DNA from: Amphibalanus amphitrite
Lineage: Eukaryota > Arthropoda > Thecostraca > Balanomorpha > Balanidae
Length of the DNA stretch: 64,000 bases
Direction: 5' to 3'
Assembly (NCBI RefSeq): GCF_019059575.1
Contig: NW_024881994.1
Span: 310,001-374,000 of the forward strand
The position numbers and the translations under genes are program-made. Position 1 is the first letter of the stretch. Each line of letters opens with the position of its first letter. The notes under the pieces are model-generated. The model made no database searches. It was not told where the DNA came from and saw only the letters and a list, made by a program, of their open reading frames with translations. Positions 39,001-50,655 of the stretch are shown one piece after another.

Positions 39001-40228
39001 GTGTCTCAGGGGCAGACAAACAAGCCGCTATGTGTTCCTAGCCATCGTGGCTGTGAAGAGTATGCGTTTTGTTTACGATTCGCCAAACAATGCATAATTA
39101 TACATTTGCTCGTTGAAAAAAAAGAAGATCATCTAGTTAATTGAAGTATTCGGTGATATGAAAAGGATGTGGCATTTGTTATTTAGTTTCCTCAGGTTGA
39201 GATAATTTAGATCCAGTGTTATGTTCCTTTGCGGCATTGTGTTCGGTATGTTGTCCTCGTTTGCAAAATATCTCATGTCTGATCAGTCACTATTCCGGTT
39301 TATACTACCCGTTTCCGTAATAGACGTATTCCAGACGACAGTGGCATTAATATACAAAGATGGACTCGTTTTAAGTTTTTTAGTCTAAAAATAACGTATT
39401 CCTGTTTAGGTCTTCGTTGTCAATTGCCACGAGTGGCTTAAATTGTTGCTCGTAGGGAAAGAGCCCTGCTCCAATACTGAGTAATGTTTGTGTCAAATGT
39501 GGAAAGAAACAAGTATTCATAGGGACTGTGATTTTGGGCGTTTACCTACCATTTCCGAATCGCCACGACCAGTTCCTAGCGGCGGAACACCCTCAATTAA
39601 GGGGGGCACTGTCGACTTTTGATCCCATTCTTTCCATGCAACGCCCATAGGGCTAATGTTAAAATGCTAAAATCAAAGGGGGCACGGTTCCCCGGTGCCC
39701 TCCCCGTTCCGCCGCCTATGGCCACGACCATGGTGGCGACTGGCGATACCCGAGTACCTACAACCAGGCACATAGCCAATGGAGGGACGACAGGGTCAGC
39801 CGTCTCTCCCTGGAGATGGACCACTTTTATCTTTTTTATTTTTTTTTTGTAAATGAAAATGTGGGCCCCTCCCGAAAAATAGTGGGCCGAATCCGGGGAC
39901 TTTTCGGGTTTTGGTGGGGGTATACCCTGGGCTCCGGCAAACTACAACCCCAATGAAAAACAAAAAGTTCCACCTCTGCTTAGGTACGTGATGTAGGTAG
40001 GTAGAAAATGTTGATACCTATCCTGTTAGCTAGATTAGTTAATTGGCCGTGTTGTCCCAAAAACTTGGTTTTGTGGAAATAGCATAAAGTTGCGAAATTT
40101 GAGTTTTAAAAAAGTATTAATTTTTATGGGGTAAGCCCGGCATAGGGGTAACGCCGGCCACCTCTCCAACGAGTTTCGAGTTGACGAAACCATTATGTGT
40201 CTTCCAAATATTGACGGAAAGTGAAATA
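39001..40228. other. Spacer with decayed repeats
   Basis: Mostly AT-rich without genes. A short inverted-ended segment, TAGCGGCGGAAC...GTTCCGCCGCCTA (39577-39718), resembles a small hAT-like MITE but lacks a clear target duplication. Confidence 0.4.
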
Positions 40229-40232
40229 TTAA

Positions 40233-40460
40233 CCCGCGCCCCAGTGGCGTTCTCAGCCAACTTCGCCCTAGTGAGGAGGGGGGGGGGGGCATATGTTACC
40301 ACCCACCTCTAACTCAAAAACTAAGAGGGATAGAAAGACGCGGTAAAAAGCAGTCGATAGCTCTCGATGCGTACGTTTGAAAGTATTTCGGTCATTTTCA
40401 TCTAAGAGCAATATTAAGGTAACCAGAGGTCATCAAAGGTCAAAATTTGCGAATTGTCAT
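40233..40460. mobile_element. TTAA-type element (family II), left-end fragment
   Basis: TTAA (40229-40232) precedes CCCGCGCCCCAGTGG. A G-run at about 40278-40290 and AAAAGCAGTCGATAGCTCTC follow, as in the complete copy at 60899-62088. The rest is missing. Confidence 0.65.
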
Positions 40461-41022
40461 TATATTTTTCAGAAAACATGCCAATATCTTCACTGAAAGA
40501 AAAACTACACCTGAAATTGGAATATTATTACGGTACACAAATCTCCACCCCTTTTAACTTCATTTTATGCCAGAGTAAAAGATGTTTGCATGGACAATTG
40601 GAGATTAATTCTGCCACCCGGTAGTAAGTAATATATCCTCGTAGGCTTAGAACTACACCCGTTGCGGAATAAAAGTACGGTACACAAATCTCCACCCCAA
40701 ATCAATTCATTTTACACCCCTAGGTAAAGGGTGTAAAGGGGTGTTAGGAAGAATTAAGCATGTAATTTACGATAATAATTTTACGCCACAGTGCAATTTA
40801 AGCCAAAACAATTTCTACGCCTTGCGACATGGTGTAGAAATACCAGCGGGGTGCAAAGCTGAATGTGTACAATTTAAGTCAAGATGTAAAAATAGCTCAC
40901 GTTATAATCCGCATACAAAACAAAAGTAAACGATAATAATTGTATGTTCTTTTCCAGAGGGAGTAAAAATACGACTGGGTAAATTATACATCGCCAGCCA
41001 TAACTATCCCCCAGCGTGATTG

Positions 41023-43380
41023 TATCCGAAGGTTGGGACTTTTCAATTAGACAATCACTATTCTTTAGAATTGTGATTTTCTATTGAAAATCCCAACCTG
41101 AGCTACCTCTCTAGGGGGGTGTTTAGCGTTTCTGCCGCGATTTTGGTCATCTTGATAGGGAAGAAAACGGCACGGTAGAATTTTTTGCCATTTTCAGCGT
41201 TTGGTCCCGTATCGGGGAGCTACCGGCTGGCATCGGTCGCTTGAAATATAATTAACCCGTTTGGGGGTAATCGGCACGTGCATTTTCCCATAGGGTTAAC
41301 ATGGGGAAAAATTGGAAATTCGATTTGCGAAAAATTTCGTCAATTATATTTGCTGATTTTTTTAGGGTCGGATCTAGGGCTGGCACCTCAACTTTTGGTG
41401 TTAATTATTTAAAAATCATAGGGTACAATTTCGGGTAATCTTGACGGACAGTTACCCCATGTTGAGCCTATGGCGAATTCGAAAAATAATTTTCAAATCG
41501 ATTTTGCCAAAAATTTCCACGTTAGATTTTGAAAATGTTCCAATATGTTGTGCCCCGGGGTGTCGGCTACCACATGGTATGGGTCAGATATGGGGCGATT
41601 GAAAAGCACGTGCCACGTGCAAACGTGTTTGATGGGGGAACCTCGTGGTAAATGCGACATTGGCCAACTGGGGGTCCTATGGCGTGGAAACGACTCCACC
41701 CAGCGACACCAAATCAGTGCTGCCGGTGAGCAGATGAGTCCAGCTTGTCGCACCAGTGGTCACGTGGCGCACGTGCTATTGCACGTGCCGTGGCACGGGG
41801 TCAATTTTGATGCTTAAATATACTAGCATTGTGAAATGCAAGGAATGGGGGAAATACCCGTGAGGCCGTCAGTTTTTATGATAGGGTCGATCTGAAAACG
41901 GGTATAGGCACAGAATGAAGGAGGCTAAAAAACTGCTATCTCGGATTTTTTGTAAAATGAAAAATTTAAAATTCTGGGGAAATTATATATTCGAAAGGTG
42001 AAATTTCCCTAAATTTTCCCGTTTTTCGAGTTTAGCCGTCCACTGTTCAGAGACGGTGACACCGGCCGGGGTCATCTTTTACATGCTGGTGGCCACGTCG
42101 ATGGGTCATCACGTGGCCTGAGCGGTGAAGCTATCAGAGGTCCGGCACGTGCCACGTGGCCACGTGTTTGAGTCGCGTACCTCCCAGATTATCGTGTGTT
42201 TGCCGATTTGTGGCGTTATAGCACGAAAATAGCACCAGTCAGGAAGCCTGAAATGGTGCAACCGGCGAGGGGACAAGTCCTGCTTACACCACCAGTGGTT
42301 ACGTGGCACACGTGTGAAGATGGGCACCTTCGTGGCGGATATATTTTATAGTGAAATATTCAAATGTGCATAACTTTGTAAGTTTAAGTCCGATTGGGCT
42401 AGAATTTGGTGGGTGGATGAATTGTTAAGCGACATGAACGAATGCGCCATGTCTGTTGCAGTGCGCCACGTTTGTCTCAAAGCGCCATTTTTGCCGCAAA
42501 GCGCAGAATGTGCTTAACTTTGTCGAACATTGGACGATTAGGATGCGCTGTAATTAAGGGATGGCTGCTTAAACGGCAGATATGAATGCACCACATTTGC
42601 CGCAGGGCGCCATATTTGTCTTAATGCGTCAGTGTTTGCGTTTTGCCTACGGCGGGCGTTTTTTTTGCGGCGGCGTTTGCGTTTTTTTCGGGGTTTGCGT
42701 TTGACGGCGGGCGGCCGTTTTTGCGTTTTTGGCGGTGTTTGCGTTTGGCGGCGGGCGGCCGTTTTTTGCGGTGTTTTGCGGTTGGCAGCGGGCGTGCGTG
42801 CGTTGCGGGCGTTTTTTTTGCGGTGGTGTTTGCGGTTTTTGTGTTTGGCGGTGGGCGGGCGGGCGATGCGGGTGTTTTTGCGGTGTTTGCGTTTGGCGGC
42901 GGGCGGCCGTTTTAGCGGCGGTTTGCGGTGGGTGGCCGTTTTTTTTGCGGCGTTTTGCGGTTTGCGGCGGGCGGCCGTTTTTTTGCGGCGGTTTGCGGCG
43001 GGCGGCCGTTTTTTGCGGCGTTTTGCGGTTTGCGGTGGGCGGCCGTTTTTTGCGGCGTTTTGCGGTTGCCGGCGGCCGGCCGTTATTTGCGAATTTGCGT
43101 TTTGCGGCGGGCGTCCGTTTTTTTGCGGCGTTGCGCGGTTGGCGGCGGGCGATGCGTTTTTTGCGGAGGCGGTGTTTGCGTTTTGCGGCGGACGGGCGTT
43201 TTTTGCGGCGTTTTTTTCTGCGGTTTTTGGCGGGCGGGCGATTGTTTTTTTTGCGAAGTTTGCGTTTGCGTTTTAGGCGTCGTTTTGCGGTTTTGCGTTT
43301 GGCGGCGGGCGGGCGGTTTTTCACAATTAAAGTCCCAACCTTCGGATCCGCAGTGCTGTTCGACAAGCGCTGCCCGGGCC
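41023..43380. repeat. 2.36-kb tandem unit, copy 1
   Basis: It starts TATCCGAAGGTTGGGACTTT, and the complement of that motif recurs at 43329-43347, before a 33-bp spacer. A fold-back with arms of about 33 bp lies at 41031-41101. CACGTG occurs many times (for example around 41609-41625, 41760-41795 and 42143-42165). The last 680 bp is an A-poor GCG/TTT low-complexity tract. Open frames in that tract (rich in Phe, Ala, Gly and Arg) are artefacts of composition. Confidence 0.9.
42640..43320. repeat. A-poor GCG/T-run low-complexity tract
   Basis: Composed almost wholly of GCGG, GGGCGG, CCG and T-runs. The plus strand has almost no A. The matching tract in copy 2 is at about 45000-45748. Confidence 0.9.
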
Positions 43381-45806
43381 TATCCGAAGGTTGGGACTTT
43401 TCAATAAAGAACAATCACTATTCTTTAGAATTGTGATTTTCTATTGAAAATCCCAACCTGAGCTACCTCTCTAGGGGGGTGTTTAGCGTTTCTGCCGCGA
43501 TTTGGGACATTTTGATTGGGGCAAAAACGGATAGTTAGATTTTCTTGCCATTTTCACCGTTTGGTCCCGTGTGGGGGAGCTACCGGCTGGCAAAGTTACA
43601 AAAAATATAATTGACACGTTTTGGGGTAATCGGCACGTGCATTTTCCCATAGGGTTAACATGGGGAAAAATTGGAAATTTGATTTGCGAAAAATTTCGTC
43701 AATTATATTTGCTGATATTTTTAGGATCGGATCTAGGGCTGGCACCTCAACTTTTGGTAATAATTATTTAAAAATCATAGGATACAATTTCGGGTAATAT
43801 TGACGGACAGTTACCCCATGCTGAGCCTATGGCGATTTCGAAAAATTATTTTCAAATCAATTTTGCCAAAAATTTCCACGTTAGATTTTGAAAAAGTTCC
43901 AATATGTTGTGCCCCGGGGTGTCGGCTACCACGTGGTATGGGTCAGATATGGGGCGATTGAAAAGCACGTGCCACGTGCAAACGTGTTTGATGGGGTAAC
44001 CTCCGGGAAAATCCGACATTGGCCAACTGGGGGTCCTATGGCGTGGAAACCACTCCACCTAGCGACACCAAGTCAACGCAGCCGGTGAGCAGATGAGTCC
44101 AGCTTGTCGCACTAGTGGTCACGTGGCGCACGTGCTATTGCACGTGCCGTGGCACGGGGTCAATTTTGGTGCTTAAATATACTAGCATTGTGAAATGCAA
44201 GGAGTGGGGGAAATAGCCGTCAGGCCGTCAGGTTTTATGATAGGGTCGATCTGAAAACGGGTATAGGCACAGAATGAAGGGGGCTAAAAAACTGCTATCT
44301 CGGATTTTTTACATTTTTCAAATTTCAAAATTCTGGCGAAATTATATATTCGAAATGTGAAATTTCCCTAAATTTTCCCCTTTTTCAAGTTTAGCCGTCC
44401 ACTGTTCAGTGACGGTGACACCGGCCGGGGTCATCTCTTACATGCTAATGGCCACGTCGATGGGTCATCACGTGGCGTGAACGGTGAAGCTATCAGAGGT
44501 CCGGCACGTGCCACGTGGTCATGTGTTTGAGTCGCGTACCTCCCAGATTATCGTGTGTTTGCCGATTTGTGGCCTTATAGCACGTAAACAGCACCAGTCA
44601 AGAAGCCTGAAATAATGCAATCGGTGAGGGAACAAGTCCTGCTTTCACCACTGGTGCTCACGTGGCACACGTGCAAAATTGGGCACCTCCGTTCCGGGGA
44701 TATTTTATAGTGAAATATTCAAATGTACAAAACTTTGTCAGTTTAAGTCCGATTGGGCTAGAATTTGGTGGGTGGATGAATTGTTAAGGAACATGAACAA
44801 ATGCGCCACGTTTGTTGCAGTGCGCCACGTTTGTCTCAAAGCGCCATTTTTGCCGCAAATCGCAGAATGTGCCTAACTTTGTCGAACATGGGACGATTAG
44901 GATGCGCTTTGATTGAGGGATGGCTGCTTAAACGGCAGATATGAATGCACCACATTTGCCGCAGGGCGCCATATTTGTCTTAATGTGTCAGTGTTAGCGT
45001 TTTCCCTACGGCGGGCGTTTTTTGCGGTGGTTTTTGCGTTTTTTTCGGTGTTTGCGTTTGACGGCGGGCGGCCGTTTCTGCGTTTTTGGCGGTGTTTGCG
45101 TTTGGCGGCGGGCGGCCGTTTTTTGCGGCGGTTGGTGGCGGGCGGGCGTGCGTTGCGGGCGTTTTTTTGCGGCGGTGTTTGCGTTTTTTTTGCAGTTTTT
45201 GTGTTTGGCGGCGGGCGGGCGGGCGATGCAGGTGTTTTGCGGTGTTTGCGTTTGGCGGCGGGCGGCCGTTTTAGCAGCGAATTGCGGCGGGCGGCCGTTT
45301 TTTGCGGCGTTTTGCGGTTTGCGGCGGGCGGCCGTTTTTTGCGGCGTTTTGTGGTTTGCGGCGGGCGGCCGTTTTTACGGCGTTTTGCGGTTGCCGGCGG
45401 CCGGCCGTTCTTTGCGATTAGCGGCGGGCGGTCGTTTTTTTTGCGGCGTTTAGCGGTTTGCGGCGTGCGGCCGTTTTGCGGCGTTTTGCGGTTCGCGGCG
45501 TGCGGCCGTTTTTTGCGGCGTTTCGCGGTTGGCGGCGGGTTGCGGGCGTTTTTTTTGCGGCGGCGGTGTTTGCGTTTTTGCGGTGTTTGCGTTTTGCGGC
45601 GAACGCGCGTTTTTGCGGCATTTTGTGCGTTTTTTGCGGTTTTCGGCGGGTGGGCGATTGTTTTTTCGCGAAGTTTGCGTTGGCGTTTTAGGCGTGCGTT
45701 TTGCGCGTTTTGCGGTGTTTGCGTTTGGCGGCGGGCGGGCGGTTTTTCACAATTAAAGTCCCAACCTTCGGATCCGCAGTGCTGTTCGACAAGCGCTGCC
45801 CGGGCC
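43381..45806. repeat. 2.4-kb tandem unit, copy 2
   Basis: A head-to-tail duplicate of the preceding unit, 2,426 bp, with the same inner inverted motif (45755-45773), fold-back (43388-43458) and spacer containing GTGCTGTTCGACAAGCGC. It differs by scattered substitutions and by length changes in the low-complexity tract. Confidence 0.9.
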
Positions 45807-45872
45807 TATCTACTGTCGTCTTCTGAGCACTTTCGATAAAAGTCAACTATGGTGCATCTCTCCAACGTGTTG

Positions 45873-45878
45873 TTTATT
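45873..45878 (-). promoter_or_regulatory. Candidate polyadenylation signal of the two-exon gene
   Basis: TTTATT on the plus strand reads AATAAA on the minus strand, about 560 bases past the stop codon at 46436. The intervening stretch (45879-46435) would be its 3' untranslated region. That stretch contains a perfect 10-bp-arm hairpin (CATCTTCAGT...ACTGAAGATG) ending at about 46199, and the palindromic repeat at 46201-46384. Confidence 0.3.
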
Positions 45879-46200
45879 TAAAATAACTTGAAACGACAGA
45901 TCACAGGTTGCTACAGATTGGTTCCTCCCAACACTGACTTCCCTGAGGAGATCACAAGCTGCACAAATCACATTTTATTCACAGCACAGGTCATCAGGTC
46001 ACTAAGTCACGTTTCATCATGTACTCTAAAAACAACTGAGCATTTCTTCGTGTAACGGTATCGACACCAAACGTACGGTCTCTGAAATCAAAGCACAGGT
46101 GTACGAACTAGGAAAGCACTGACAACAAAAACTCCGTAAAAAAAACTGACTGAGGCCTTCTCAACTCACATCATCTTCAGTGCCTTAGGTACTGAAGATG

Positions 46201-46384
46201 TTTCACGGCACGACACTACAGTGCGTTACGTGTATCGCGGTGCTGAGTTCCTATTGGAAACATCCACATACTCGAACGCTCTCAATGTTGGAGCGTCCAA
46301 GTTTGTAGATGTTTCTATGGAAACTCAATACCGCGATACTAGTTAGTAGCGCACAGTAGTGCCGTGCCGTGAAACAGGGCCCTG
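46201..46384. mobile_element. Fold-back repeat related to the 11501-11903 MITE ends
   Basis: The left arm TTTCACGGCACG and the complement of the right arm, CAGGGCCCTGTTTCACGGCA, continue as imperfect inverted arms through TATCGCGGT and GAACGCTC. The outer CAGGGCCCTG is lost on the left. Confidence 0.65.
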
Positions 46385-46435
46385 CTCGGTCACCCGACCA
46401 CTGCACTGGTGCCTCTGAATCGGCAACAGTGGATT

Positions 46436-48048
46436 CTATATCATACGAAGGATGGCCTTCCCGGCCGCACTGAGAGGAATCGCGAACTTCATAACCCGTG
46501 CATATATGACCTCAAAAAGGATCATGCTGGGCCCTCTAAAAGGCAAATATAGCACAGCTTGCGCCGCAGCGAAGGCAGCCAGCATCTTCATCTCACTGTT
46601 TGGGAGACGATATTTCACATCGCTGACCAGGCACTGGGTTTCTGGGTGAACGGCCACAGAGTTGCGCTCATCCTGCAGCTCCGAAATCGTCGTGCCGCCA
46701 CCGATCACCAAGGTGGCCGCCAGGTCGTCATCTACCAAGATTGAAAGATAAAAAGAACTATTAACCACTGTAATCTTTAAGTTAAGAACGACTTTGTATG
46801 TCAGGCCGTCCATCCGTCCGTCCATCCGCCCATCCATGTAAATTGAAGGATGTAAAGAAATATTAAGCACTGTAATCTTTAAGAAGAAAATAGCAATTTT
46901 GAATGTCGATCCTTAAAAATTGACAGATGAATCTATTAATCCGCGCACCGAAGGGGTTCTGAGCCAACTTAGAACCGACGAGAGGGTGGATGACCGCCCC
47001 CCAAAGATCTCAAGAACTAAGTAACGTCGCGAGAAGCGGCAAACGACATTCGAAAGCTCGTAAGAAGGTCTATGAAAAAAGTACTTCGGTCATTTTTCGC
47101 TAGGGTTCAAAATGACGTCATCAGAGGTCATCGAAGGTCAAATTATACGAGTAACCGTAAAAAGACCAACAACATTCAACAAACGACTCCGTAGCTCATG
47201 AACAAAAGAGATAAAAAGTCGTATAAAAAAGGAATCTGATGGAAATAAGAATGACTTGAAATTTATTCCATTGACTTATAATGGGCAGGTAAAAAAATGA
47301 CCTATTCGTAGGTCATCGATATGCAATTCTGAGATATACGAGTTGTAGGTGCTCATCACCAAAATTATTTCTGTGAGTTTCAAGATCTGCTTTCAACAAC
47401 GAGATAGCAAACTTCGAAGATTGTGTTTCGAGGTGAGGTCACTTAACGTGGCCTGGTGACCTAACTTTTTTAAGATATGAGCTAAAAATTTCCAGAGGGT
47501 GTGCGAAATGGATGCATCAACAGTCGTGCCAAATCTGGCGGCGCTATGCGCCGCCGTTTTTATGCTATCTGACAAAACCTGAGAGGGGGGGCTCCCCGTC
47601 GGTGCGCGGGCTAAGCACTGTAATCATAAGGCAAAGAACGATATTGTATGTCTGTCCGTGAAAACTGAAAGATATAACTAGTAAGCACTGTAACATTTAA
47701 GTACAGAACGATATTGTATGTCACGGACGGACAGACCGACAGACGAGACAGACGAAACAGACAAATGTACAATATTGGGGGGACACGTCCCCCGTCCCTC
47801 CCCCCTCCCCCGGTGGCGGAGCCCATGGATGAGACAGGCGAGACGGACGGACGGACGGACGGACGGACGGACGGACGGACGGACGGACGGACGGACAGAC
47901 GGACAGACGGACAGACGGACAGACGGACAGACGGACAGACGGACAATTGTCGTCAGTCATCATTAATGGTAGTTTAAAACTCACCTTCAACGGGTGTGGC
48001 GCCCTCCGGAGGCAGGAGTTGTGCGGTGTAGCACGCCTGTCGCGTCAT
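46436..48048 (-). CDS. Possible two-exon gene of unknown function (119 aa)
   Basis: Two minus-strand segments join cleanly: 47985-48048, starting MTRQACYTAQ and ending at a GTGAGT donor, and 46436-46731, starting after a pyrimidine-rich TAG acceptor and ending at a stop codon. The split codon G|AT makes Asp and gives ...PVEDDDLAATLVIGGGTTIS..., then a mixed hydrophobic tail (AAFAAAQAVLYLPFRG). An in-frame TAG lies 18 bases upstream of the ATG. It overlaps a possible acceptor, so further upstream exons are possible. The 1.25-kb intron holds a TTAA element and a GGAC microsatellite. A minus-strand AATAAA is at 45873-45878. I do not recognise the family. It could be the 3' part of a longer gene, a captured gene fragment, or chance. 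Confidence 0.4.
46940..47610. mobile_element. TTAA-type element (family VII), 671 bp
   Basis: TTAA (46936-46939) then TCCGCGCACCGAAGGGG. The right end CCCCGTCGGTGCGCGGG is followed by CTAA (47611-47614), a one-base variant of TTAA. The interior includes GACGTCATCAGAGGTCATCG. It lies within the intron of the possible two-exon gene. Confidence 0.75.
47843..47943. repeat. GGAC tetranucleotide microsatellite
   Basis: A run of GGAC units passes into alternating GGACAGAC units. All six frames are open or nearly so, giving false peptides of Asp-Gly-Arg-Thr type. Confidence 0.95.
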
Positions 48049-49120
48049 TGAGGTGACTTTGTCCTAATGCCATTCTCGCCGGCGTGACCCACGACGAGAG
48101 CCAGGTCACCCCAAACCTGAAAGTAATACACAAAATAAATTAGGAACTTTTTCAGGCCAAGATTCTAGTACTTTTGTAAAACGTAGAGAAATAAAATTAC
48201 TAAGCATACCTAAACATATATTGATCAATCGACACATTGAACATTTGATGAAGTTACATTTAACAACCTCAGTAGGTACTTCACTGATTTCTCAATTTGC
48301 CCTTGAGAACAAACTGAGAGGGTCAATTTGAGCTTCTGGAATCACTAATCAGAATGCCACGTACCTATTGACACAGACAGCTAAGTGAGTGACGTGCATA
48401 CAGACAGCAGCAAATCAATATCATCAACTGCTACATCGAAACATTATCAAGTCAACTTACCCTCAAAGTTATTCGGAAATGGGTCCAGCACTAGTCAGTC
48501 ATCACCACGCCGAACGCACAGCACACTCGCACCTATCTCACTGTTTCAAGCGCCAGAAGATCGCTTGCAAGCGCCAGAAGTCCCCGTGGCTCCGGAGCAG
48601 ACACAAAAATGAAAATGGCGGAAACGGAAGGCTCGCGAGCCGCACGTGGACGCTATCGTAAAATAATGAGCATATGGGTGCAGAATTATCATGTCTAGGG
48701 TATTTTAATTCCTTGTCATAAAATAACACCATCCTCATCGAAACACACTTTACCAAGGATGCATAATTACACCATGATGAGGGTTGAATTATCAGCTGAC
48801 AAATAAGGGTGCAAATTTATGCTATCAGATGGGTATTCTTATCCCACTTGAAGAAAATACACTATAGTAGTAATTTTACCATCCATCAATTAGAGGGGTA
48901 AACATCTCAAAAGTTAGAATTGCACCATGAGTGTTAAACTGGATTGAATTAACCCCCAAGAATACGCTCGTGATAGAGTACATTCGCACCGGAGCATTAT
49001 TTTATTCCCCATGTACGTCGAACAAGGGTACAAATATTCTTGATTTCGGTGTAATGGCGGTGTATAATAATCAAATTCAAATTACCAAGGTGTACTTTTC
49101 TTTCAGTGTTAGGAACTATG
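48049..49120. other. Spacer upstream of the possible two-exon gene
   Basis: AT-rich. A short GCGCCAGAAG duplication lies at about 48550-48580. No exon recognised with confidence. Confidence 0.35.
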
Positions 49121-50037
49121 ATAGCTAGAAAAAAACGCTAAGAAAAGCAATCGATAGCTTTTGAACTCTTCTTTTGATAAGGTCACATCAAACATGACCT
49201 CAGGTCAACGGTTTAGCCTCCAGAGGGCAAAAACTCCAAAAATAGCTGTTTTTACGAAAAGTGTTTTTCGACAACAACTTTTGACTAAAAAAAAGCTAGG
49301 ACATTTATATTGCCAGAATCGTGTTCCTCTTGCCGAGACCCGTCGAATGAACTATAATTTGACCTTGAAAGGTCAACTTCAAAATTTGACCTCAGGTCAA
49401 GGTCATGACCTGACCGGAAAAGGACGTGTTGCATATCAGTCGATGCGTCTCGGCAAGACAAACACAATGACGCCAACCCCAGCGTTCTATCTCTTTCCAA
49501 TCGAGAGTTATTGGTAAAAAACTGTTTGTAGCCTCAAATGGCCTCGGATGACCTTTCTAGAGGCTATCAGCAAAAATGACACCTTGGTTGTCACTGGTGG
49601 TCCAAATCATTGTGATTCTGAAATATTTGGACTGTTCCTATGCGGACACACGGATCTAGAGGCATTTTCGTTTTTCTCCATTGACTTATAATGGAAAGGT
49701 CACGCCACTGACCTGACCTTAGGTCACGCATATACAAAAATCCGAGAGATACAAATTGTAGGCACCCATGACATCATGCAATCCACCAAGTTTAAAACCT
49801 CTTTGACAAACACTGCAGGCTGGACATGATTGCAAACTTTTTTAGGCTTGGTCAGTTAACTTGACCTGGTGACCTGACCTGACATGACCTGGGGTCAAAA
49901 ATTTCACACATTGTCCAAAATTGATGTACCAAAAGCTACCCCAAGCGGCGCGGCGCTACGCGCTGCGGTTTTTTATTTACACGCAAAAAACGCGACAGGG
50001 TAGCAACATATGCCCCCCCCCCCCCACTGGAGCGAAG
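49121..50037. mobile_element. TTAA-type element (family II), left-truncated
   Basis: From AAAGCAATCGATAGCT onwards it follows the complete copy at 60899-62088 at first, then the copy at 880-1299. It ends in a C-run, ACTGGAGCGAAGG and a decayed TTATAA. TGACCTGGTGACCTGACC lies near 49862. Confidence 0.75.
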
Positions 50038-50370
50038 GTTATAAGGTACTGTTTAGCTCTGGACATCTTAGAGCTTATGTCACTACTGGTATTTTAGCTA
50101 GCGTCTATCACATATAGAGCACAGGTCGATGAAAATCATGATGCAAAATTGACAAAAAATGTGTATTTCAAAATTCCTTGAAATTTATTTTTTATCTACT
50201 TAAATGCATCATGCCTACCTATTGCATATCATTCGACTCGGCTGATGAAGAAGAACACAACACCATTTTTGAAGCTCTAGCTTCATTGTCTGTCGCGTTA
50301 TCTGCAAAAACGTAGTTTGACCCTAGTTGACCTCAAGTGACATGACCGTTCTTGTAGCATACAAACATAA

Positions 50371-50533
50371 CCCGGCAGTTGCTGGAGTATTTCGCCACCC
50401 ACCGTTTGCTGGGGGGGGGGGGGCGTTAAACGCCCCCAGCCGATAACTCGAGAACCAATAGGCGCAGCGAAACGCACGAGGCGGCATCGGCAAACGAAAG
50501 AACGCGACGAGACGCTTCAGATGAGTACTCAGA
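50371..50533. mobile_element. Fragment of the CCCGGCAGTT family
   Basis: Matches the first 160 bases of the nested element at 18801, including the G-run/CGTTAAACG/C-run fold-back, then stops abruptly where repeat R1 begins. Confidence 0.85.
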
Positions 50534-50655
50534 TCCGATGAGATTTTGGAGTCGGGAAAATGTGGGTACCTTTTTTTAGAATGCCTGTGAGGTCAGACTC
50601 GGTTGGAGCGTGCAGTTCAAACCAGAGTCGGAGTCGCAGTCTCCAAAATCTTTAA

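Noticed and set aside
42632..43436. Several long open frames rich in Phe, Ala, Gly and Arg
   Set aside because: They lie in a GCG/T-run low-complexity tract that is open in many frames on both strands; no splice sites or domain support a gene.
44913..45839. 308-codon open frame on the plus strand
   Set aside because: Same low-complexity tract in the second tandem unit; the frame is not preserved between the two units.
47714..47990. Repetitive Asp-Gly-Arg-Thr or Ser-Val-Arg-Pro peptides
   Set aside because: Translation of a GGAC microsatellite.
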